From NCBI GenBank assembly GCA_000697055.1, contig JNDT01001185.1:1-64000 (forward strand): a DNA stretch of 64,000 nucleotides. The letters are read 5' to 3'. This stretch comes from Saksenaea vasiformis B4078. Taxonomy: Eukaryota > Mucoromycota > Mucoromycetes > Mucorales > Saksenaeaceae. Position 1 is the first letter of the stretch. Every line of letters starts with the position of its first letter. Below, in pieces: positions 57,830 to 64,000 of the stretch. The position numbers and the translations under genes were made by a program. The notes under the pieces are model-generated. The model searched no databases. It was not told where the DNA came from and was given only the letters and a program-made list of their open reading frames with translations.

Positions 57830-59255
57830 ATGAACCCTTCTTGCCCTTCGCCATCGACACAAGAAGAACTTGAAGAATTTAGAAAACAATGGCGACAAGA
57901 AGTAAACGAGCGGATCACGACTCGAAAGACGACGGCTGCGCCGCCGTCAAAGTCCGCAGACACACTCGTACAACGAACTGAACAGTTATCGTTGGCAGAT
58001 AAAGAAGAAGTAGCAGAGCCGAAAGAAGAAGAAGTGGTCGTAGCACCTGAACATTCAAAAGCATCGGCATCGGCCATGGACCATTACATTGAAGCAGTGG
58101 ACAATGAACGTCAGGGAAAACTTGGTGAAGGTGATTACCAAAGCAATATAGGAAGGAGTCTGACCTATTTGTCAGCCATTAACGGTTACCGACGAGCATT
58201 TAAATTGAATCCCGATGTCGATCTGGATTATAAACGGCACTATCAGACACATATTGCCCCAATGATCCAGCACAACAAACATGCAGGTATCACGCACCAG
58301 GAGAATGATGACACGTTCCATCATGTGGTTCCTATTGGAAACGAATATGTGGCACAGTCAGCCGCTCGAGAAGATCCATTGAAGGGTCTGATCCAGGAAT
58401 TCTCGCAGCAAGATTTGCAGTATGTTCCCGCCATAGATTATAAGCCCGTATGGGTTGCTAAGTTACCAAGTAAGAAATACACCATCGTTCCTTTTGGTAT
58501 TTACCGCGCTACTACGAAGACGAAATTCTTGTGCATGTGTTACGCCAGTTGATTTTACGATCGACTTCGACCATTGCCAATTTTGCCTTGGTCTGTAAAA
58601 ATTTCTTTTTGGTCACCCGATCGCCTTCGTTATGGCGCTATGGGTGTGAGCACGCATTTAGAACACCGGGTATGACTATGGAGGAATCACAGATATACCA
58701 AAAGGAATGCGTCCAGATGTATGGAGGCTACTGGATGCATATGTTCATTGAACGACCGCGGATACGATACGACGGTGTTTACATAGCAACCTGCAATTAT
58801 ATCAGGTAATTTAGGCCTTGGTGTGAACTTCTATTGAGAATTGATGCAGACTGGGTACCGCCGATACGTGGAATCAACCTGTTCATCTGGTAACATACTA
58901 CCGCTATCTACGGTTTTTTCCGGATGGCCGTATCCTCAAGCATGTGACGACAGATGAACCCGCACAGGTCGTTCGACTTTTAAAATCCAATTACTCCAAA
59001 CGACAAGTGTTTCACGGTGAATTTGATTTTGATGGCAACGAGATCGTCGTGGAAATGCGGGACCGAACGTTACCACGCGAACATTTCCGAATGTGTCTCG
59101 ATATCAAGAGCACACATCGAGGTCGGCACAACAAGCTGGTGTGGAAGGAATACGTTAGCGTGACAGAAGGACGGGATGATATCATCCATACCTATGATTT
59201 AAAGCTAATGAAGCCGTATTTCTTCAGCGTCGTACGGAGTTACGCGAATGAATAA
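57830..59255 (+). CDS. F-box protein, FBXO9 / yeast Hrt3 family
   Basis: Substrate receptor of an SCF ubiquitin ligase. Three exons (57830-58469, 58520-58805, 58850-59255) join in frame to 443 residues. The N-terminus is disordered and acidic. A TPR-like helix pair (AMDHYIEAVDNERQG, AINGYRRAFKLNPDVD) fits the FBXO9 helical hairpin. The F-box starts LPNEILVHVLRQL and contains FALVCKNFFLVTRSPSLWR. The C-terminal beta domain is typical of FBXO9 (RIRYDGVYIATCNYIR, then VTYYRYLRFFPDG, and RMCLDIKSTHRGRHNKLVW). In animals FBXO9 acts on TTT/Tel2 and metabolism; fungal substrates are unclear. Confidence 0.88.
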
Positions 59256-59442
59256 AAATAATAAAAATCCACTTCCACAACTAAGAATCATCCCCTTTTT
59301 TTTCTTGATGACCTTCAACCCCTCATCATTGATGATTAAGGGGTCACTAAGGGACGGGAAAAGATACTCCTTGACCTGCAATTAAAAAAAAAAAAAAGAG
59401 TGTGAGAGAGAGAAAAGAAGAAGATTCTCTTCTCTTCTTTTC

Positions 59443-60774
59443 ATGAGACCCCTTCCTTGGATTTTCTATAGCACCTGCGCCCGTCGCATTTTTACGGCGG
59501 CGTTGTTATTTCTCGGACTTTGTGCTGTGATTGGTGAGCAAGCGCGAAGCACTTTGAGAAGTCACCATTGATCGTTTTTGTTTTCGCTGTAGTTCCAACA
59601 TGGCGAATATATACGCAGGAAGGAAGGTAAAAGAAGTGGAAACGAAGTTTCGTGGCGATATCTGACATACTTTTACCAGGGGTGAAACACTAATCCGCGA
59701 AAGTGGAACAAACGTCCAAGGCGAACGTTTGCACGTATCAGCGTCTGTTTTGGACGTGGATTCGACAGAGAAATCATACAAAATCCATTTTACAATTGAG
59801 CCAAACGGAACACTTGCCAATGAATACAGTCAACTCAAGTAGGCAAGGTAGGGGAAGAAACGAAGAAAGGCTGATGTGTGTTTGTTAGGCAAGATATTGG
59901 CGTATCATTTTCCTCTCTTCGAACCTACGTGTTCCAAGCCGGAAATGCGGTCAATCCGATTGCTCTCAAGTTTAGCTATGATTTTGGCAACGAGATTGAC
60001 TATCCATTTGACGAATACAGTGGTTACATTGAACTTTCAGCATCCTATTCCAATGATTCCCGGCATTCGATCCCTTTAGCTTTCCGACTAGAAGCTAGTC
60101 TTTCTTCATTTAGCTTTAACATTGCATTTACGCCTATGCCCGAAAATTCGCACCGTATTGGTCTCAAAATCGTGACAAGACGATCAACAACGACCTGGGG
60201 TTTTAGTATTTTTGTATGCCTACTGATGTGGGCGCTCACATTGATCATGGGCCTGTACGGCTATCAAGTCATTGTGAAAAGGCGTCGCGTCGATGCGCAT
60301 GCATGCATGGTCGGTCTGACCATGTTGTTTGCTCTTCCTGCACTAAGGTAACTCTTCCACGGCATTTTCCATTTTTTTTAAAAAAAAGAAATGGCACTGT
60401 AGATCAACACAGCCTGGTGTCCCGCAGGTCGGTTGCACATCAGATATTTTGGGATTTTACTGGTACGGAACATCCCGAACTTTTTTTATTTATTTTTGGC
60501 TTAAAGAAGAGCTAATGATGTACCTTTTTTAAGGAATATGGCGATTATTGCATTGTCAACACTTGGTATGATATTTTGTTGGGTGATTCGATGGAAGGGT
60601 CCTTCTCGTATGGACTGCGAAACTGGAACTATCTCGGGTCATGATGCGGAAGATGCCTCGACGAAGCACGCTACGGAAGTGCATTATGTAGAAAATGTCT
60701 CGATCGCACAAAACCATAGTGATAACTGCAGTGATCTGACATGTACCGATGTAGAGCGCAGATCAACGCATTAA
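59443..60774 (+). CDS. DUF4436 family multi-pass membrane protein
   Basis: Six exons (59443-59533, 59593-59626, 59680-59838, 59889-60347, 60403-60462, 60534-60774) join in frame to 347 residues. An N-terminal hydrophobic segment (FTAALLFLGLCAVIV) is a signal anchor. The lumenal or extracellular part is beta-rich with ESGTNVQGERLHVSASVLDVD. Three membrane segments follow: IFVCLLMWALTLIMGLYGY, MVGLTMLFALPALRSTQPG and MAIIALSTLGMIFCWVI. FALPALRSTQPGVP is the hallmark of DUF4436. The tail is short and acidic. Function of the family is unknown. One exon is 34 bp. Confidence 0.82.
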
Positions 60775-61329
60775 CAAATAAAAAGGAAGAATCGATCATT
60801 GTAAAATAATAGGTCATCTCAAAGACTTGTCATTATTACGAAAGCAGTGCACAGACCTGTGCAACCATCATCACGGCTGGATGTTTTTGTATGCAATGGG
60901 TTTCGGGACGATCAGTTAACTAAAATTAGTAGATCTAAGGGTAAGGTCTGAGATAACGAACAACTTGGTGTAACTTGCTCCTTGAAAAAGTAGAGCGAAG
61001 CTGTTTGGATGAGATCAACTCAGACAGAAAAGATGTAACCTGGCTATCCATTGTTGTCCGCGTGCTTCACGCGCGCAGACAGCGTGACGACGCACAACGT
61101 TGCTACGTGGTAACCTTGTTATTGGGTGTGGGTTGCGTAGCATCATTTTCTTCGAAGGAAAATAAATATATAAAAAAAACCTCCTTTGAGGGCGCGAATT
61201 TTTTTTATGTAAATAAAAGGGGAAGGGTATTACCTTCCTTTTTCTCTCTCTTCCCTTCGTTTCTTCTTTTTGACACTACTCTTCTCTTTTTTCCATCTTT
61301 TCTTCTTCTTTACTTATTTTCCAGGGTGC
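60775..61329. other. Intergenic region
   Basis: 555 bp. AT-rich 3' flank of the DUF4436 gene, then a strongly pyrimidine-rich leader (61240-61320) before the next start. No gene. Confidence 0.5.
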
Positions 61330-62698
61330 ATGTCTGAAAATAATAATTTGTTTCAGTTTGCACAGGTGAATACAAAGCTACCAATGCTTCAACCATCTCA
61401 TCCAAGTGAACCATTTCCGTCATCACGATTGCAACCGCCACCTACTCCGCAGCAACAAAGGCAGCCTAATCTCGGTCATAGTCATCTTCCAGTCCGAAAG
61501 GTTGCGACCAATAATAACACTATTTCCTCTTAAACTGGTTGACACACACCCTTCTCATTCTTTTCTTTCTGTATAGAATGCATGTATTGTTTGTAGCGTG
61601 TGCTTCACATGTTCCAAAGTAAGAAATACATCTGAAACAACAAGGAGAGTTGTTTGTAACTTTCCTCTATAGCACTATGGCATCGATTGCATCTGCAATG
61701 AAGTACAACCTCGACGAGGAAAGAACTTACCTCAAGGAAGCCTTGATTCAAGAGCGAAGAAATTACATCCGCAAGATAAAGAAGATTATGAATTTTCGAT
61801 CAGCTGGTTGAGCGACAATGCTCATGTCATTTACAGGGACGAAAATAACCAGGTGGTTGGTTTGACTGATTTGGCTGAGGTATCATTGTGTAAAGCACAT
61901 AGCAGTACATTGTATCGAGCCAAAAAGAAACATGAACGTAGCAAGGCTCCACCCTCCCCAGCAAATTCAAATGGAATGGATATTGTGATGGAAGAACGCT
62001 CAATTCAATCATCGCCCTATGTTGATCATTATCCCCATCATCCCTATGCGGGTGGTTTGGCTGCCAAGGTACGCGAGATCTCACACCATCGGCCTGAACC
62101 TGGATCACCCGATTTTTCCATGATGACGCCTTCTACATCGATGAAACGAAAACGTACATCCAAGCCATCCCATATGGATCACAAGCCTTTTTCCAGTGCG
62201 TCAACTCCCCTGTATACCAGTATGACGCCTTTTTTTGCTCATCAGACATCGTCGTCTTCTGCAACACCTTCCAACACACGCCCACCACCACCTCATGTAG
62301 ATAGTTTTTCATCGCAACTACCACCGCTCCATACCCGAGGGCAAACACCCATTTCACCTCTACCATCCACATTGCAACGACAGGAAACCTTATCACCTAC
62401 GGTTGTTGAAACAGTCTCGCTCAAGAGTCTTTCTTCATTGGATTCGCAACCTATGTACTATATCCGCAATTTGGCCATCACAGACACCTTTACATTCAGA
62501 GATCTCCTGGCTGAAGTTGATATGACGGGTTCTCCCCCACCAGGGAAACGCATTGTTGTATCCGATGCTAAAGATGAACGTACATTTCCGCTCGATCAAG
62601 CCATTCGTAGTGTGATTCGACGACCCGCCTCCTCACACATTGAACTATGTCTTGGTCTGAGTGAAAAACCATCGATTGATTGGAGCACATACACCTAA
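61330..62698 (+). CDS. Cys-rich, Pro/Ser-rich protein, possible transcription regulator
   Basis: Three exons (61330-61500, 61577-61618, 61673-62698) join in frame to 412 residues. The N-terminus is low complexity (Gln, Pro). Exon 2 plus the start of exon 3 reads NACIVCSVCFTCSK then HYGIDCICNE, a cluster of six cysteines and a His that could bind zinc. A basic stretch RAKKLHPQDKEDYEFS follows. The middle is disordered with many Ser-Pro and an MKRKRTSKPS basic patch suitable as a nuclear signal. The last 80 residues appear folded (MYYIRNLAITDTFTFRDLL ... HIELCLGLSE), possibly a ubiquitin-like or PB1-like fold. I recognise no named family. The nuclear role is inference. Confidence 0.65.
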
Positions 62699-63169
62699 TC
62701 CGTGTTGAGCTCATGCCGGCTTCCCTTTTTTCCTTTTTTTGTATATTCCTTCTTTTTTTTTTATCTCTTCATTTTCTACTCGTTACTCGATCCCTGCACG
62801 TTATAAATACTACCCACTTTTCACATTAACTTCATTTCTTCTTCTCTCCCCCCAAAAAAAGAAAAAGTTAGGATAGGATTTTGATCTCCCCGGAAAACAG
62901 AAGGCATGTGTGTTACTCGTGGCTAGCACTGAGTTGGAAAAACTTGCAGCAGCTCTTTTACAAATCCAGTGGAGTAAAAGCAATGTAGGAACGACGTTTT
63001 TCTAAAGGTATCCCAGTGCTGCTATGGTGATGTTGCTATTATTTTTATGATTGCACTATGAATTGCGTCCTAGCCTATGATCCTCCCATTCGCGGAATAA
63101 AAACAAAAAATGGGGAAAAAAAAAAAAAAATAGTTGACCGAGTTCCCTTTCCTTGATTTATTACTCATC
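62699..63169. other. Intergenic region
   Basis: 471 bp with many homopolymer runs (T8-T10, A7, A14). No gene. The 3' UTR of the upstream gene and the promoter of the next share it. Confidence 0.5.
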
Positions 63170-63853
63170 ATGTCATGGTTCGGTTGGAATAAAAAAGAAG
63201 ATGATGCAATTCCTAAAATGACACTTCAAGATCCGGAAAGTATGGAATTGTTTTTATTTTGAGGGTTTACATGATGGGCTCATCGCACTGCATTGGTCAG
63301 ATCGTTCTCTGGCCGTTCCCGAATTCCCTGCCCGAAATGGCCCTCAACGATTAGCTGCCGCATCGACTCCTCAACCACGAGGACGACAGAAAGTAAGACT
63401 TGAGCCGGGCCATTCCCCATTAGATTGGGCAAGGTTGAAGTCGTCTGGGAAGGATCTCAGGGTATAAAAAGACTTGTGTACCTATCAATTTCAGTAGCCT
63501 TATTGTTTCAGTAGGGTGTTCCACAATTGGGACGTTATACACTCGAGGATATTCGGCAACATAATACACTAGATGATGCATGGACAGCAATTCAAGGAAA
63601 GGTCTATAATATGACGGCATACATCAAATTTCATCCTGGAGGAGTAAAAGATATCATGCGAATTGCGGGGAGAGACGGCACTAAACTATTCAGTATGTTG
63701 ATACACATCCCTCTCTATTTGGATAAAGATGATTAACGGGCTTTTTTAGTGTTAACCCATGCATGGGTCAATGCTGACTTTATGTTGGATGCATGCATGG
63801 TCGGATTTCTTGTTCAGAGCAAACCTCGCTCTGATGACGATGATGATGATTGA
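63170..63853 (+). CDS. Cytochrome b5-domain protein, NCB5OR-like N-terminal module without reductase
   Basis: Four exons (63170-63239, 63301-63461, 63515-63692, 63750-63853) join in frame to 170 residues. It has the N-terminal motif seen before the haem domain of NCB5OR proteins (GHSPLDWARLKSSGKDLRG), then the b5 core: YTLEDIRQHNTLDDAW, the first haem ligand in KFHPGGVKD and the second His in THAWVNADFMLDACMVGFL. The protein ends in an Asp-rich tail (SDDDDDD). There is no flavin or NADH-binding region, so electrons must come from a separate reductase. The single-domain form resembles some fungal homologues. No membrane anchor is visible, so it is probably soluble. Confidence 0.9.
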
Positions 63854-64000
63854 TTGATTGATGTGAGAGACGGATACCCTTTCTAAGATGGATCCAAGCA
63901 AACTTTACCCGTTAGATATTTTTCTATTTTGCCACATAGCATCATTGACAATGACAACCCAAATCTGATAAACGTAACATTTTCCCTGAATTTCCCCCCC

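Overview
The window is nuclear DNA from a filamentous fungus, most likely Mucoromycota. Genes sit on both strands at high density. They are split by many short introns (mostly 42-75 bp, GT-AG with a few GC-AG), the intergenic DNA has T/A-rich runs, and the families are typical of early-diverging fungi: HEATR6-like, FBXO9-like, NCB5OR-like and Rrm4-like proteins and a large MACPF/SEL1 protein. There are no bacterial operons, CRISPR arrays or phage genes, and I recognised no tRNA or rRNA. The organism call is inference.

Layout. 0.3-16 kb is a compact housekeeping block: cardiolipin synthase, a kinesin, the mitochondrial nuclease NUC1, the splicing factor PRP31, a BCKDK/PDK-type mitochondrial kinase, a partly resolved unknown gene, an ASCC1-like KH protein and a peroxiredoxin. 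17.5-22.9 kb is one 15-exon minus-strand gene whose exons join in frame to 1,521 residues: three tandem MACPF-like units, then a FAR1/WRKY-GCM1-like zinc finger, then a SEL1-repeat tail. This is the most unusual object in the window. 23.3-33.5 kb holds a DUF185/MidA-type methyltransferase, the PI 4-kinase STT4 and ribosomal protein uS5 (RPS2).

33.5-44.8 kb is gene-poor. It has a 38-bp tandem repeat beside one copy of a dispersed repeat (the other copy is at 8.4-8.9 kb), an RRM protein, a small ricin-type lectin and a hidden 158-aa gene of unknown function. 44.8-64 kb is dense again: a membrane class-3 lipase, an Rrm4-like protein (three RRMs plus MLLE domains), ribosomal protein eL34, an unknown protein, a HEATR6-like protein, an FBXO9/Hrt3-like F-box protein, a DUF4436 membrane protein, a cysteine-rich unknown and a cytochrome b5-domain protein.

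Functional themes are mitochondrial lipid and nucleic-acid upkeep (CRD1, NUC1, BCKDK-like, MidA-like), RNA handling (PRP31, ASCC1-like, two RRM proteins), phosphoinositide and lipid signalling (STT4, lipase) and translation (RPS2, RPL34). I spliced gene models by hand, requiring phase agreement at each junction and a total length divisible by three where all exons are given. Models called approximate are not fully resolved.
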